Origin: Rhodobium orientis
GTDB lineage: Bacteria > Pseudomonadota > Alphaproteobacteria > Rhizobiales > Rhodobiaceae
Assembly: GCF_003258835.1 (NCBI RefSeq)
Contig: NZ_NPEV01000051.1
Span: 1-39,084, forward strand
Length of the DNA stretch: 39,084 bases
Reading direction: 5' to 3'
The notes beneath the pieces are model-generated. The model saw only the letters and a program-made list of their open reading frames with translations, was not told the DNA's origin and did not search any database. Positions 10,946 through 22,010 of the stretch are shown here, in pieces. Both the position numbers and the translations under genes were made by a program. Numbering within the stretch: the first letter of the stretch is position 1; each line of letters opens with the position of its first letter.

Positions 10946-11871
10946 CGACCGCAACTTGCATCCTCCACCATCCATGCCACCAGTTCTTCGAAAGAGTGAC
11001 CGGCATGGGCCGCCATTTCGGGCACAAGCGACGTCGCCGTCATTCCCGGCTGGGTGTTAACTTCAAGGCAAATCAGTTCGCCTGTGCCATGAAGCCGGTC
11101 ATCATAGCGGAAATCCGCCCGTGACACGCCGCGACAGCCGAGCGCTTTGTGCGCCTTAAGGGAAAGATTCTGTATAGATTGGTAAATATTCGGTGAAATT
11201 TCTGCCGGCAGGATGTGTTTTGATCCGCCGGGGCGATATTTCGCATCATAGTCGTAGAAGTCCAGACCGACCGGTACGATGTCGATCACGCCGAGGGCCA
11301 CATCACCCATTACCGCACAGGTCAATTCGCGGCCCGGAATGTACCGTTCGACCATGACCATGTCGCCATAGGGCCAGTCGTCCCGGTAGAGCTCCTGGGG
11401 CGGATGTTCGGCCCCCTCGCCGACGATGAGCACGCCGTAGGAAGAGCCCTCGGTGACCGGCTTGACGACGTAGGGCGTCTTCATCGGATGGCCCTTGGCG
11501 GCCTCCAGCCGGTGCATGACCTTGTGTTCGGCGAGCGGCACCCCGGCGGCCTTCAGGATGTGCTTGGCCTTTTCCTTGTTCATGGCGAGCGCGGACGCCA
11601 GCACGCCGGAATGGGTGTAGGGGATGTCGAGATATTCCAGGATGCCCTGGATGCAGCCGTCCTCGCCGAACGGGCCGTGCAGGGCGTTGAAGGCGACATC
11701 GGGCTTCAATTCGGCAAGCACGGCGGAGATGTTGCGGTCGACGTCGATCCGCGTCACCCGGTAGCCGGCCCGCTCCAGCGCGCCGGCGCAGCCGGCGCCG
11801 GTGTCGAGGCTGACATAGCGTTCCGCCGCCCAGCCGCCCATCAGGACGGCGACATGTTTCTGGTTGGCCAT
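10942..11871 (-). CDS. ddl: D-alanine--D-alanine ligase
   Basis: ATP-grasp enzyme that makes the D-Ala-D-Ala dipeptide used by MurF. 309 residues, the usual size for the DdlB type. Recognisable segments are the N-terminal VAVLMGGWAAERYVSLDTG, then ALHGPFGEDGCIQGILE, the ATP-binding KPVTEGSSYGVLIV, and the magnesium-binding CLEVNTQPGMT followed by SLVPEMA. ATG 11871 has GGGAG upstream and starts 4 bp after the murB stop. Its own stop overlaps ftsQ. Confidence 0.96.
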   Translation of the reverse strand: MANQKHVAVLMGGWAAERYVSLDTGAGCAGALERAGYRVTRIDVDRNISAVLAELKPDVAFNALHGPFGEDGCIQGILEYLDIPYTHSGVLASALAMNKEKAKHILKAAGVPLAEHKVMHRLEAAKGHPMKTPYVVKPVTEGSSYGVLIVGEGAEHPPQELYRDDWPYGDMVMVERYIPGRELTCAVMGDVALGVIDIVPVGLDFYDYDAKYRPGGSKHILPAEISPNIYQSIQNLSLKAHKALGCRGVSRADFRYDDRLHGTGELICLEVNTQPGMTATSLVPEMAAHAGHSFEELVAWMVEDASCGR

Positions 11872-11874
11872 CGA

Positions 11875-12831
11875 TTATCTCCCGAGGAACGGCTCGATGG
11901 TCACCCCCTCGGGCAGATTGCCGAGCCGTTTGATTTCCCAGTCAAGGCGGATACCGGAGGTCTCCAGCACCCGCGCGCGGACGGTCTCGCCGAGCAGCTC
12001 AAGGTCGGCTGCCGTGGCGGTTCCGGTGTTGATCAAGAAGTTGCAGTGCTTTTCCGAGACCTGAGCGCCGCCGACCTTGAGGCCCCTGCAGCCCGCGGCA
12101 TCGATCAGCTTCCAGGAGGAATTTCCCGGCGGGTTCTTGAAGGTCGAGCCGCCGGTTTTGTCGCGCGTCGGCTGGCGCTCCTCCCGGTAGCGCTCCACCT
12201 CGTCCATCTCGGCCTTCAGGACCTCAGGATCGGCCGTCTCGCCCTGGTAGACCGCCTCGATGAAGATGAGGTCGGACGGGGCTTCGGAATGGCGGTAGGC
12301 GTAGCCCATGTCGGCGTTGGTCAGCCGGTGTACGTCGCCCTTGCGGTCGACGGCCGTCAGCTCGACCATCCGCTCGCGGGTCTCCGAGCCATGCGCCCCG
12401 GCATTCATGCGGAGCGCGCCGCCGATGGCGCCCGGAATGCCGCGGTAGAACGAAAAGCCGCCGACGCCGGCGTCCGCTGCCGCCTTGGCGAATCGCTGGT
12501 CCGGCATCGCAGCGCCGACCCGTGCTTTGTTCCCCTCCTCGAAGGTGACGCTGCCGAAGCCACGAACGGAGAGACGAATCACGACGCCGGGAATACCACC
12601 GTCGCGCACCAGGAGATTGGAGCCGAGGCCGATAACGAGCACCGGCACGTCCTCCGGCAGCCGCTTCAGGAACAGCGACAGGTCGTCGGCATCGGCCGGC
12701 TGGAACAGGATGTCGGCCGGCCCGCCGACCCGGAACCAGGTGATATCGGACAGCGGCGCATCGGCGGTAATTCGCCCGCGCACGCCCTCAAGCCGGTCGC
12801 CGAGCCGGTCGATCAGATCGGCCCCGCTCAT
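11875..12831 (-). CDS. murB: UDP-N-acetylenolpyruvoylglucosamine reductase MurB
   Basis: FAD-dependent reductase that converts UDP-GlcNAc-enolpyruvate to UDP-MurNAc. 318 residues. The FAD-binding part shows [15 protein letters not shown] and [16 protein letters not shown]. The middle contains [21 protein letters not shown]. The C-terminal catalytic part has [10 protein letters not shown], with the serine expected to protonate the product, and [12 protein letters not shown]. The start ATG 12831 overlaps the murC stop as ATGA. Confidence 0.96.
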   Translation of the reverse strand: MSGADLIDRLGDRLEGVRGRITADAPLSDITWFRVGGPADILFQPADADDLSLFLKRLPEDVPVLVIGLGSNLLVRDGGIPGVVIRLSVRGFGSVTFEEGNKARVGAAMPDQRFAKAAADAGVGGFSFYRGIPGAIGGALRMNAGAHGSETRERMVELTAVDRKGDVHRLTNADMGYAYRHSEAPSDLIFIEAVYQGETADPEVLKAEMDEVERYREERQPTRDKTGGSTFKNPPGNSSWKLIDAAGCRGLKVGGAQVSEKHCNFLINTGTATAADLELLGETVRARVLETSGIRLDWEIKRLGNLPEGVTIEPFLGR

Positions 12832-14261
12832 GCCTCACCCTTTCCGGCCCCATCCTTTTCCGCGAGCGCTGCAAGCTCCTTCGGCAGGGCATAGGCCCAG
12901 CCGGTGATGGAGCCGGCGCCGAGGCAGACCACATAGTCGCCGGGCTTGACGAGGCCGGCGATCAGCGGCGCCAGCGCTTGCGGCTCCTCCAGCGCCATGA
13001 CGTTGCGGTGGCCGCGCACCCTGAGCCCCTCGATCAGGCCGTCCCGGTCCGCACCCTCGATCGGCTGTTCGCCGGCCGCATAGACATCGGCGATGATCAC
13101 CGTGTCAGCGTCATTGAAGCAGCTTGAGAACTCGTCGAAGAGGCTTTTGAGCCGCGTGTAGCGGTGCGGCTGCATGACGGCGACGACCTTGCCCTTGCAG
13201 GCCGAGCGCGCGGCCGAGAGCACCGCGGCAATCTCCACCGGGTGGTGGCCGTAGTCGTCGAAGATATCGACGCCGTTCCAGGTGCCGGTATGGGTGAAGC
13301 GCCGCTTGACGCCACCGAACTCGGCAAGGCCGCGGCGGATGTCGTCGGCGGAAATGCCGAGCTGGTCGGCAAGGGCGATGGCCGCCGTCGCATTGGAGAC
13401 GTTGTGGATGCCCGGCATCGGCAGCACGAGGTCGTCGATGGTCCGGGTCTCGCCGCTCCGGCGGTCGCTGACGGCCACGGAAAAGTGCGAGTTGCCGGCC
13501 TCCGTCACGAGGTTCTGGAAGCGCACATCGGCCTGCGGATTCTGGCCGTAGGTGACGAGCCGCCGGTCCTCGATCCGTCCGACCAGCGCCTGCACCTCCG
13601 GATGGTCGAGGCACATCACCGCGAAACCGTAGAACGGCACGTTCTCCACGAACTGGCGGAACGCCTCGCGCTCCACGTCGAAGGTGCCGTAATGGTCGAG
13701 ATGTTCCGGATCGATGTTGGTGACGACGGCGATGTCGGCCGGCAATTTCACGAAGGTGCCGTCGGACTCGTCGGCCTCCACCACCATCCAATCGCCCTCG
13801 CCCATGCGGGCATTGGTGCCGTAGGCGTTGATGATGCCGCCATTGATCACCGTCGGGTCGAGCCCGCCGGCGTCGAGCAGCGCCGCGACGATGGAGGTCG
13901 TCGTCGTCTTGCCGTGGGTGCCGCCGATGGCGATCGCCTGCTTGAAGCGCATCAGTTCGGCCAGCATCTCCGCGCGGCGCACCACCGGCAGATGGGCGAG
14001 CCGCGCGGCCCTCAGCTCCGGATTATCGGGCTTGATGGCCGAGGAGACGACGATCACCTCCGCATCGCCGAGATTTTCGGCCCTATGGCCGATGGAAACG
14101 GCGATGCCCTTGTCGCGCAGCCGCTGGACGTTGGCACTTTCGGAGATGTCGGAGCCCTGGACCTTGTAGCCGAGGTTCTTCAGCACCTCGGCGATGCCGC
14201 TCATTCCGATGCCGCCGATCCCGACGAAATGGACGGGACCGAGCTCGTGGGGCATTTTCAT
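12828..14261 (-). CDS. murC: UDP-N-acetylmuramate--L-alanine ligase MurC
   Basis: Adds the first residue, L-Ala, to UDP-MurNAc with ATP. From ATG 14261 (overlapping the murG stop as ATGA) it has 477 residues, normal for the family. The N-terminal Rossmann loop is [17 protein letters not shown] (11-27), the P-loop [10 protein letters not shown] is at 113-122, and the central DESDGTF and HHPVEI motifs are present. The open frame continues upstream to 14654, but that is murG in another frame. Confidence 0.96.
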   Translation of the reverse strand: MKMPHELGPVHFVGIGGIGMSGIAEVLKNLGYKVQGSDISESANVQRLRDKGIAVSIGHRAENLGDAEVIVVSSAIKPDNPELRAARLAHLPVVRRAEMLAELMRFKQAIAIGGTHGKTTTTSIVAALLDAGGLDPTVINGGIINAYGTNARMGEGDWMVVEADESDGTFVKLPADIAVVTNIDPEHLDHYGTFDVEREAFRQFVENVPFYGFAVMCLDHPEVQALVGRIEDRRLVTYGQNPQADVRFQNLVTEAGNSHFSVAVSDRRSGETRTIDDLVLPMPGIHNVSNATAAIALADQLGISADDIRRGLAEFGGVKRRFTHTGTWNGVDIFDDYGHHPVEIAAVLSAARSACKGKVVAVMQPHRYTRLKSLFDEFSSCFNDADTVIIADVYAAGEQPIEGADRDGLIEGLRVRGHRNVMALEEPQALAPLIAGLVKPGDYVVCLGAGSITGWAYALPKELAALAEKDGAGKGEA

Positions 14262-15382
14262 TGAGAAACTCCAGGTGAAAAGGATTGGACGTCGGCGCCG
14301 GACGCAATGTGCTGGACGAGGTCGGCAAGGCGCGCGGCCGCATCCGGCCGGCCGACGGCTTTTGCCGCCTGCGCCGTCGCGGCAAGCTTGGCGCCGTCGG
14401 CGGCGCGCGCAGCGATCTCTTCCGCGAGCCGTTCGGCGGGAAGATCGCATTGGCGGATGACGATTGCCCCGCCCTCGGCGGCGAGCGCCTCGGCATTGGC
14501 CGCCTGGTCGTGGTCGAGCGCGTAAGGGAACGGCACCAGGATCGAGGGCCGGCCGATGACGGCAAGTTCGGTCACCGTCGAGGCGCCGGAGCGCGCGATC
14601 ACCAGATGGGCGGACGCGATCCGCGCCGGCATGTCGGTGAAGAAGGGCGCGCAATCATGCGTGAGGCCGAGCGCGTCATAGGCCGCCGTCACCGCGTCCA
14701 TGTCTTCCGGCCGGCATTGCTGGACGATGTCGAGCCGCGCCCGGAGCGCCTCCGGCAGGCACCGCACCGCCTCGGGCAGGCTTTCGGAAAAATAGCGCGC
14801 ACCCTGGCTGCCGCCGAAGACGACGAGGCGAAACGGGCGATCCTCGCTCGGCTCATCGTAAGGCACCTCTGCCGCCGCGATCACCGTCGGGCGCACCGGA
14901 TTGCCGGTGTGCACGGACTTTCCCGCAAAGGCATCGCCGTGCTTGAGGCCCGGAAAGCTCGTCGCCACGGCCTTCGCCAGCCGGCCGAGCATGCGGTTGG
15001 CGCGCCCGGTCACCGCGTTCTGCTCGTGCAGCACGATGGGAACGCCGCGCAGGAATGCGGCGATCAGCGGCGGAAAGGTCGGATAGCCGCCGAAGCCGAC
15101 GACGACGTCCGGCTTCACCCGGCCGATCACCCCGAGCGACTGCCAGACGCCCTTGGCAAGGGCAAAAGCGGTGCGCACGAGCGCCACGGGCGATTTGCCG
15201 GTGAGCGTCGCCGACGAGACGATATGGGTGGCCCGAGCCGGAAAGGCCGAACCGTAGCGGTCGGCGCGCTCGTCGGTGGCAAGGTCGACGGCACAGCCGC
15301 GCGCGGTCAGCGCCTCGGCCAGCGCCTCGGCGGGAAAGAGGTGGCCGCCGGTGCCGCCGGCCGCGATCAGGACGGTCGTCAT
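14258..15382 (-). CDS. murG: UDP-GlcNAc:lipid I N-acetylglucosaminyltransferase MurG
   Basis: Peripheral membrane GT28 transferase that turns lipid I into lipid II. 374 residues. The N-terminal glycine-rich loop [16 protein letters not shown] (7-22) and the second loop [12 protein letters not shown] are membrane and lipid-side motifs of Mur[13 protein letters not shown] and the donor-site [13 protein letters not shown] are also present, with [17 protein letters not shown] near the sugar-nucleotide pocket. ATG 15382; the ftsW stop is 6 bp upstream. Confidence 0.96.
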   Translation of the reverse strand: MTTVLIAAGGTGGHLFPAEALAEALTARGCAVDLATDERADRYGSAFPARATHIVSSATLTGKSPVALVRTAFALAKGVWQSLGVIGRVKPDVVVGFGGYPTFPPLIAAFLRGVPIVLHEQNAVTGRANRMLGRLAKAVATSFPGLKHGDAFAGKSVHTGNPVRPTVIAAAEVPYDEPSEDRPFRLVVFGGSQGARYFSESLPEAVRCLPEALRARLDIVQQCRPEDMDAVTAAYDALGLTHDCAPFFTDMPARIASAHLVIARSGASTVTELAVIGRPSILVPFPYALDHDQAANAEALAAEGGAIVIRQCDLPAERLAEEIAARAADGAKLAATAQAAKAVGRPDAAARLADLVQHIASGADVQSFSPGVSQ

Positions 15383-15388
15383 GAAAGC

Positions 15389-16543
15389 CTACCCGCCACG
15401 CGCCAGCGGCTCGAACACCACCGGCGGCCGCCGTGTCATGGTCTCCGGCCGGCGCCGCGTCAGCGCCAAAAGGAAGCCCATCGCCAGCGCGAGCGCCAGC
15501 AGCGACGAGCCGCCATAGGAGATGAACGGCAGCGTCATGCCCTTGGCCGGCATGAGCTGGACGTTGACGGCCATGTTGATGATCGACTGCAGACCGAACA
15601 GGACGACGAGGCCGGCCGCGGCAAGGCGCTCGAAACCGTCCTCCTTGCGCATGGCGTGGGAAAAGCCGCGCAGCACCACGAAGGCGAAGACGACGACCAG
15701 CAGCATGCAAAGAACGATGCCGAATTCCTCGGCGGCAACCGCGAAGGTGAAGTCGGTGTGGGAGTCCGGCAGGATGCGCTTGACCGTCCCCTCGCCCGGA
15801 CCGCGCCCGAGCCAGCCGCCGCGGATGAAGGATTCGATTGCGGTATCGACCTGGAACGTGTCGCCGGAGGAGGGATCGAGAAACCGGTCGATCCTGAGCG
15901 CCACATGCGGCAGCAGGGAGTAGGCGGCAAGCGCGCCGAGGACGCCGACCACGGACAACAGCGCGATCCAAAGCCAGGGCAGCCCCGCCATGAAGAACAG
16001 CGCGCACCAGACCAGCGAAATCAGCACCGCCTGGCCGAAATCGGGCTGCGCCACCAGCAGCGCCAACACGATGGATAGAAGCAGGACGGCAAGCGCGTTG
16101 CCTGGCACCTCCGGCCGGCGGGAATTCTCCGCAAACAGGAACGCTGAGATCACCACGAAGGCCGGCTTGACGAATTCGGAGGGCTGGATCGACATGCCGA
16201 AGAGGCTGAGCCAGCGCCTGGCGCCCTTGACCTCAAAGCCCGCGAACAGCGTCAGGAGCATCATCAGCACCGCGCCGATCAGCACCACCAGCGCCACGCG
16301 CCGGATCTGCCGCGGACTGAGCAGCGAGACGCCGAACAGAACGGCCACCGCGGGCACCAGGAACAGGGCCTGGCGCTTGACGAAGTGGTAGGTGTCGAGG
16401 TGGAGGCGTTCGGCCACCGGCGGGCTTGCCGCAAAGGACAAGACCACGCCGCCGACCATCAGCGCCAGGATACCGAACAGGAGGAACCGGTCGACGGTCC
16501 ACCACCACTCCGCGAACTGGCTGCGATCGGTCCGCGAGACCAT
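15389..16543 (-). CDS. ftsW: Lipid II polymerase FtsW (SEDS family)
   Basis: Polytopic SEDS glycosyltransferase that polymerises lipid II at the septum together with FtsI. 384 residues, about ten hydrophobic segments. Family marks include LSLFGMSIQPSEFVKPA, the VAAEEFGIVLCML loop and the C-terminal PAKGMTLPFISYGGSSLLA. The start ATG 16543 overlaps the murD stop by one base (TGATG). Confidence 0.96.
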   Translation of the reverse strand: MVSRTDRSQFAEWWWTVDRFLLFGILALMVGGVVLSFAASPPVAERLHLDTYHFVKRQALFLVPAVAVLFGVSLLSPRQIRRVALVVLIGAVLMMLLTLFAGFEVKGARRWLSLFGMSIQPSEFVKPAFVVISAFLFAENSRRPEVPGNALAVLLLSIVLALLVAQPDFGQAVLISLVWCALFFMAGLPWLWIALLSVVGVLGALAAYSLLPHVALRIDRFLDPSSGDTFQVDTAIESFIRGGWLGRGPGEGTVKRILPDSHTDFTFAVAAEEFGIVLCMLLVVVFAFVVLRGFSHAMRKEDGFERLAAAGLVVLFGLQSIINMAVNVQLMPAKGMTLPFISYGGSSLLALALAMGFLLALTRRRPETMTRRPPVVFEPLARGG

Positions 16544-17952
16544 CAGGCAACTCCCTTTTGGGTCAGCTTGTTGCGGCTCTCCAGATAGGCCGCGACGGCG
16601 GCGCGAAAGGCATCGCCCCGCGCCTCGAAATTGGCGTACTGGTCGAAGGAGGCGCAGGCCGGCGACAGCAGCACCGCGATTTCCCCGGCCCCGTCGCGTT
16701 CCGCGTCCGTGGCGGCCATGGCGACCGCCGCCTCCAGCGTTCCCGCGTCCACATGGTCAACGGCGCCGCCCAGCGTGTCGGCGAATCCTTTTGCCGCCTC
16801 GCCGATCAGATAGGCGCGCACGATCTTCGGGAAATAGTCCGAAAGTGCGGCGATGCCGTCGCTTTTCGGTCGGCCGCCCGCGATCCAGTAGATGCGCTCG
16901 AAGCTGGCCAGCGCCCGGGCCGCCGCATCGGCGTTGGTCGCCTTGGAATCGTTGATGAAGTGGACGCGGCCGAGCCGTGCCACCGGCTCCATCCGGTGCT
17001 TCAGGCCGGGGAAGGAGGCAAGCGCCGCCTTCAGCTTTGCCGCCGGCACGCCGAGCGCCCGACAGACGGCAACGGCGGTCGCCGCGTTCTGGGCGTTGTG
17101 GGCGCCGCGCAGCGAGGCGATGCCGGCAAGGTCGGCGACCTCCGTCTGGGTGGCGTTGTCGGCCTCCAGGATGCGCGTGCCGGCCGCGTAGACGCCTTCG
17201 GCGAGCGGGAAGCGGTTGGAGATGCGTATGACCCGCCGGCCGGCCTGGGCAAGCGCGTCGGCGATGTCCGACGACATGCGGTCGTCGACGCCAATGACGG
17301 CGACGTCGCTGCCGGCAACGAGCCGGCGTTTGACGGCCGCGTAGTTCTCCATGGTGCCGTGGCGGTCGAGGTGGTCAGGCGCGAGGTTGAGGAGGACACC
17401 GATGGACGGATTGAGGCTCGGTGCCAGGTCGATCTGGTAGGACGAGCACTCGACGACGTAGTTGCGGCCACCGGAAAGCGCCGGCAGGGAGAGCACGGCG
17501 GTGCCGATATTGCCGCCGAGGCCGACGCTGCGGCCGACCGCTTCCAGCATGTGGGCGATCAGCGCCGTCGTCGTCGACTTGCCGTTGGTGCCGGTAATGG
17601 CAACGAACGGCGCCTGCGGGCAGTGCGCCCGCCGCTCGCGGGCAAAGAGCTCCACGTCGCCGATGACGGGCACGCCGGCCGCCTCGGCCCTCAGCACGCT
17701 CCAATGGGGATGCGGATGGGTCAGCGGCACGCCGGGAGCAAGAACGAGGGCGGCAAAGGTCGTCCAGTCCTCGTCCTTGAGGTCGCCGGTCGGAACGCCT
17801 TCGGCCTTCGCCTTTTCCACCGTCTCGGCCCGGTCGTCGAATGCCACCACCTTCGCGCCGCCGGCGATCAGCGCATCAACGGACACGCGCCCGGAGCCGC
17901 CGAGGCCGAAGACCGCGACGCGCCTGTCCTTGAGGGTGGTGACCGGGATCAT
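16543..17952 (-). CDS. murD: UDP-N-acetylmuramoyl-L-alanine--D-glutamate ligase MurD
   Basis: Adds D-Glu to UDP-MurNAc-L-Ala. 469 residues. The N-terminal [18 protein letters not shown] binds the uridine nucleotide, the P-loop is [14 protein letters not shown], and the DHLDRHGTM and [13 protein letters not shown] motifs of the Mur ligases are present. ATG 17952, 10 bp after the mraY stop. The ribosome-binding site is weak, so translation may depend on its neighbour. Confidence 0.96.
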   Translation of the reverse strand: MIPVTTLKDRRVAVFGLGGSGRVSVDALIAGGAKVVAFDDRAETVEKAKAEGVPTGDLKDEDWTTFAALVLAPGVPLTHPHPHWSVLRAEAAGVPVIGDVELFARERRAHCPQAPFVAITGTNGKSTTTALIAHMLEAVGRSVGLGGNIGTAVLSLPALSGGRNYVVECSSYQIDLAPSLNPSIGVLLNLAPDHLDRHGTMENYAAVKRRLVAGSDVAVIGVDDRMSSDIADALAQAGRRVIRISNRFPLAEGVYAAGTRILEADNATQTEVADLAGIASLRGAHNAQNAATAVAVCRALGVPAAKLKAALASFPGLKHRMEPVARLGRVHFINDSKATNADAAARALASFERIYWIAGGRPKSDGIAALSDYFPKIVRAYLIGEAAKGFADTLGGAVDHVDAGTLEAAVAMAATDAERDGAGEIAVLLSPACASFDQYANFEARGDAFRAAVAAYLESRNKLTQKGVA

Positions 17953-17962
17953 CGGTTCGTTT

Positions 17963-19048
17963 CTACCTGAGCTTCAGGGTGGCAAGGCCGACCAGCGCGA
18001 GCACGACGGCAATGATCCAGAAGCGGATCACCACCTGGCTTTCGGTCCAGCCGAGATGTTCGAAATGGTGGTGGATCGGCGCCATCTTGAAGACGCGCTT
18101 GCCGGTCAGCTTGAAGGAGGCGACCTGGATAATGACCGAGACGGCCTCCAGGACGAACAGCCCGCCGATGATGGCGAGCACGATCTCGTGCTTGGTGGCG
18201 ACGGCCGTGGCGCCGAGCATGCCGCCGAGCGCCAGCGACCCGGTATCGCCCATGAAGATCGCCGCCGGCGGCGCATTGAACCACAGAAAGCCGAGGCCGG
18301 CGCCGATGACGGCGCCGCAGACGACCGCGATCTCGCCGGTGCCGGCGACGAAATGAATCTGCAGGTAGTCGGCAAAGACCGCGTTACCGGAGAGATAGGC
18401 GATCAGGCCGAAGGTCGCCGCCGCGATCATCACCGGCACGATGGCGAGCCCGTCGAGGCCGTCGGTGAGGTTCACCGCATTGCCCGCGCCGACCATGACG
18501 AAGGCGCCGAACGGGATGAACAGCCAGCCGAGATTAAGCAGGAAATCCTTGACGAAGGGAAAGGCGAGCGCCGTGGAAAAAGGCGGCTGGCCGAAGGAGG
18601 TGACGGCATAGGCGGCCGCGCACGCGATCAGCGCCTCGATGCCGAGCCGCGCCTTGCCGCCGAAGCCGGCATGGCTCGAGCGCGTCACCTTCAGATAGTC
18701 GTCGTAAAAGCCGACGGCGCCGAAGCCGACCGTGACCAGCAGCACCAGCCAGACGTAAGGGTTGGCGAGATTGGCCCACAAGAGCGTCGCGACGATCATG
18801 CCGGACAGGATCATCAGCCCGCCCATGGTCGGCGTGCCGGCCTTGGTCAGGATATGGCTCTGCGGACCGTCGTCGCGGATCGGCTGGCCTTTGCCCTGGC
18901 GCACGCGCAGGCCGGCGATGATGCGCGGCCCGAACAGGAAGACGAAGAACAGCGCCGTGATCATCGAGGCGCCGGTGCGGAAGGTAATGTAGATAAAGAC
19001 ATTGAGGGCGGAAAGCTGATCGCCGAGCTGCCCGAGGAAATAGAACAT
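17963..19048 (-). CDS. mraY: Phospho-N-acetylmuramoyl-pentapeptide-transferase MraY
   Basis: Inner-membrane enzyme that moves phospho-MurNAc-pentapeptide to undecaprenyl phosphate, giving lipid I. From ATG 19048 (AGGAAG upstream) it has 361 residues, the standard size; the open frame to 19684 is murF in another frame. Motifs are [38 protein letters not shown] (magnesium and catalytic Asp), [12 protein letters not shown] and the histidine loop PIHHHFEH. Around ten membrane segments. The murF stop lies 8 bp before the ATG. Confidence 0.97.
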   Translation of the reverse strand: MFYFLGQLGDQLSALNVFIYITFRTGASMITALFFVFLFGPRIIAGLRVRQGKGQPIRDDGPQSHILTKAGTPTMGGLMILSGMIVATLLWANLANPYVWLVLLVTVGFGAVGFYDDYLKVTRSSHAGFGGKARLGIEALIACAAAYAVTSFGQPPFSTALAFPFVKDFLLNLGWLFIPFGAFVMVGAGNAVNLTDGLDGLAIVPVMIAAATFGLIAYLSGNAVFADYLQIHFVAGTGEIAVVCGAVIGAGLGFLWFNAPPAAIFMGDTGSLALGGMLGATAVATKHEIVLAIIGGLFVLEAVSVIIQVASFKLTGKRVFKMAPIHHHFEHLGWTESQVVIRFWIIAVVLALVGLATLKLR

Positions 19049-19056
19049 CTTTCTTC

Positions 19057-20481
19057 CTAAACGTTCTTTTCTGTTGGCCTGGCGAACCGCTTCTGCAGCG
19101 CCTCGGCGACCGGCGTCATCTTCGAGCCGGCCGATCCCTTGATCATGACGACATCGCCCGGCATCAGCTCGGACCTCAGCGCCGATTCGATCTCCGACGA
19201 CTTTTCCCCATATGCGCCGCGCCGCCCGTTCGGCAAGGCCTCCCAGAGCGCCCGCATTTCCGGGCCGGCGCAATAGACCCGGTCGACTTTCGCCTCCATC
19301 AGCGGCCCGGCGAGGTCGGCATGGAGGTCCTGGGAGTCGTCGCCGAGTTCCAGCATGTCGCCGAGGACGGCGACCCGGCGGCCCGGGCGCGTCGGCTCGC
19401 TCGATGCCAAGAGCGAGATCGCCGCGCGCATGGAGACCGGATTGGCGTTGTAGCTTTCGTCGATAAGGGTCGCCTTGCCGTCGCGCAGCCACAGCGTATG
19501 GCGCGCGCCGCGCCCGGAGGGCGGCGCGAATTCGGCGAGCGCGAGCCCGGCAAGCGCCAGATTGGCGCCGAGCAGATGGACGGCGGCAAGAACGGCCAGC
19601 GAGTTGTCGACCAGGTGCCGGCCCGGCGCGCCGACCTTGTAGGTCAGTTCCTGGCCGAAGACGGAGGCGGAGACGCAGGAACATTCCGCCTTGGCCGCAA
19701 GCTTCAACAGCCGGACGTCGGCGTCTTCGGCTTCGCCGAAGCTGGCGATGCGCTCGATACCGGCCTCGCGGGCAAGGCTTGCCAGAAGGTCGAAATGGCG
19801 GTTGTCGCGGTTGAGAACGGCGGTTCCGCCCGGCACGACACCGAAAAAGATCTCCGCCTTCGCCCGCGCGATCGCCTCTTCGGACTCGAAATACTCGATA
19901 TGGACCGGCGCCACCGTGGTGATAATCGCGACATGGGGCCGGACCATGTCGACCAGCGGGGTGATCTCGCCCGGATGGTTCATGCCGATCTCGAAGATGC
20001 CGTAGGCGGTCTCCTGCGGCATCTGGGAAAGGCTGAGCGGCACGCCCCAGTGATTGTTGAAGGATTTTTGCGAGGCATGGACGGCGCCGCTGCGTGACAG
20101 GGTGAGCCTGAGCGCCTCCTTGGTGCCGGTTTTGCCGACCGACCCGGTGACGGCGACGATGCCGGCGGACGTGCGCGCCCGCGCCGCACGGCCGACATTT
20201 TCAAGGGCCTTCAGCGTATCGTCGACGACGATGAGCGGTCCCGTGACGGCATCCTTGACCCGGTCGCGCTCGACGACGGCAACGGCTGCGCCGCGGTCAA
20301 GCGCGCCCTTCACATAGGCATGGCCGTCGAGCCGGTCGCCGACGATGGCAAAGAACGCGTTGCCGGCAGAAAGCGTGCGGCTGTCGATGGAAATGCCGGT
20401 GACGTCAGCGCCCGTCGCGCCTTCCAGCGTGCCCCCGGTGGCGGCAAGGAAATCGGCGAAGGTCCAAAGGGTGTCGCTCAT
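19057..20481 (-). CDS. murF: UDP-MurNAc-tripeptide--D-alanyl-D-alanine ligase MurF
   Basis: Adds the D-Ala-D-Ala dipeptide to complete the pentapeptide precursor. 474 residues. It has the N-terminal [17 protein letters not shown] segment, a P-loop [27 protein letters not shown] and [16 protein letters not shown] 20481 overlaps the murE stop as ATGA. It ends 8 bp before mraY. Confidence 0.96.
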   Translation of the reverse strand: MSDTLWTFADFLAATGGTLEGATGADVTGISIDSRTLSAGNAFFAIVGDRLDGHAYVKGALDRGAAVAVVERDRVKDAVTGPLIVVDDTLKALENVGRAARARTSAGIVAVTGSVGKTGTKEALRLTLSRSGAVHASQKSFNNHWGVPLSLSQMPQETAYGIFEIGMNHPGEITPLVDMVRPHVAIITTVAPVHIEYFESEEAIARAKAEIFFGVVPGGTAVLNRDNRHFDLLASLAREAGIERIASFGEAEDADVRLLKLAAKAECSCVSASVFGQELTYKVGAPGRHLVDNSLAVLAAVHLLGANLALAGLALAEFAPPSGRGARHTLWLRDGKATLIDESYNANPVSMRAAISLLASSEPTRPGRRVAVLGDMLELGDDSQDLHADLAGPLMEAKVDRVYCAGPEMRALWEALPNGRRGAYGEKSSEIESALRSELMPGDVVMIKGSAGSKMTPVAEALQKRFARPTEKNV

Positions 20482-21932
20482 CTGGACGGCTCCTGCAACG
20501 CGGCACGCACCTCGTCATGGTCGGAAAAGGGCAGCACCTTGTCGCCGACAATTTGGCCCGGTTCATGGCCCTTGCCGGCAACGAGCAGGATATCGCCGGC
20601 CCTGAGCAGCGACACGCCGCGGCGGATCGCCTCGCGCCGGTCGCCGATCTCGGTCGCATCGGGAGCTGCCGCAAGGATCGCCTTGCGGATCGATGCCGGG
20701 TCCTCGCTGCGCGGATTGTCGTCGGTGACGATGACGATGTCGGCGCCCTCGGCGGCGGCCTTTCCCATCAGCGGCCGCTTGCCGCTGTCCCGGTCGCCGC
20801 CGGCGCCGACGACGATAATGAGCCGTCGGCTCGCGAACGGGCGCAGCGCGGCAAGCGCATTGGTGATGGCATCCGGCTTGTGGGCGTAGTCGACGAAGCA
20901 GAGCGCGCCGTCCGCCGTCTCGCCGACCAGGTCGAGGCGCCCCGGCGCACCCTTGAGGTTCGCCAGCGCGGCAATGGCGGCCGCGGGCGAAACGCCGGTG
21001 GCAATCGCAAGGCCGGCAGCAGTGAGTGCGTTGGAGACCTGGAATTTCCCCGCAAGCGGCAACAGCACCTCGTGGCGCTTGCCGTCCGCTTCCAGAACCA
21101 GCCGCTGGCCGAACCCCTCGACCGCCGCATCGACGAGCCTCAGGTCCGTCCCGCTGCACCCGACCGAAAACACCGTGATGCCGCGCGCTTTGGCGGCCTC
21201 CGCGACCCGGTCCGCATAGGGCTCGCCCGGATCGACGACGGCAATGCCGTCTTCCGGCAGCACCCGCTCGAACAGCCGCAGCTTGGCGCGGAAATAGTCT
21301 TCCGTGTCCGAATGATAATCCATGTGGTCGCGGCCGAGATTGGTGAAGGCCGCAGCCGCAAGCCGCACACCGTCGAGCCGGCACTGGTCGAGACCGTGGC
21401 TGGAGGCCTCCATGGCACCAAAGGCAATCCCCTCGTCGGCAAGCTCGGCGAGCAGCTTGTGGAGCAGCACCGGGTCCGGCGTCGTCAGGCTGCCGTATTT
21501 CGCGCCCTTCGCCGTCGTCACGCCGAGCGTGCCGACGCTCGCCGACGCCCGCCCCGCCACCTGCCAGATCTGCCGGGTGAACTCCGCGACCGAGGTCTTG
21601 CCGGACGTGCCGGTGACGGCGACCATCGTCTCCGGCTGGGGCGAGAAGAACCGCGCCGCCATCAGCGCCAGCACATGGCGCGGATCACCGACCCGCAGCA
21701 CCGGAACGTCGCCGTCGATATCGATGGGGCTGTCCTTGCCGGCAAGGATCGCCGCGGCTCCGGCGTCCAGTGCGGCCGGCACGAAGCGCGCGCCGTCGGT
21801 CTTTGCCCCCGGCAGCGCGGCGAACAGGTAGCCGGCTTCAACCGCCCGGCTATCCGCCGTCAGGCCGGCGACCTCGGTCGCGCCAATGCGCGGATCGAGG
21901 TCGAGATCGGGGGCAAGCTCTGCGAGGTGCAT
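20478..21932 (-). CDS. murE: UDP-MurNAc-L-Ala-D-Glu--meso-diaminopimelate ligase MurE
   Basis: Adds the third peptide residue. 484 residues. It opens with [20 protein letters not shown], has the P-loop [32 protein letters not shown] and [13 protein letters not shown]. The DNPRSEDP motif is known to mark meso-diaminopimelate rather than lysine specificity. ATG 21932. The 78-bp gap back to ftsI is the largest between mraZ and ftsA and contains a small hairpin. Confidence 0.96.
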   Translation of the reverse strand: MHLAELAPDLDLDPRIGATEVAGLTADSRAVEAGYLFAALPGAKTDGARFVPAALDAGAAAILAGKDSPIDIDGDVPVLRVGDPRHVLALMAARFFSPQPETMVAVTGTSGKTSVAEFTRQIWQVAGRASASVGTLGVTTAKGAKYGSLTTPDPVLLHKLLAELADEGIAFGAMEASSHGLDQCRLDGVRLAAAAFTNLGRDHMDYHSDTEDYFRAKLRLFERVLPEDGIAVVDPGEPYADRVAEAAKARGITVFSVGCSGTDLRLVDAAVEGFGQRLVLEADGKRHEVLLPLAGKFQVSNALTAAGLAIATGVSPAAAIAALANLKGAPGRLDLVGETADGALCFVDYAHKPDAITNALAALRPFASRRLIIVVGAGGDRDSGKRPLMGKAAAEGADIVIVTDDNPRSEDPASIRKAILAAAPDATEIGDRREAIRRGVSLLRAGDILLVAGKGHEPGQIVGDKVLPFSDHDEVRAALQEPSR

Positions 21933-21955
21933 GACTGCAGCGGGGTCCCGTTTTT

Positions 21956-21969
21956 GCCGGAAAACCGGC
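21956..21969. other. Small hairpin in the ftsI-murE gap
   Basis: GCCGG-AAAA-CCGGC, with A/T runs on both sides. On the plus strand it is followed by TTTT, on the minus strand by AAAAA. In the direction of transcription it lacks the T-run of a terminator. It may pause RNA polymerase, stabilise an mRNA end or attenuate weakly; only the symmetry is observed. Confidence 0.35.
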
Positions 21970-22010
21970 TTTTCGTTCCGTGTTTGCGGCCCCGTTGCAT
22001 GGCACGGAGC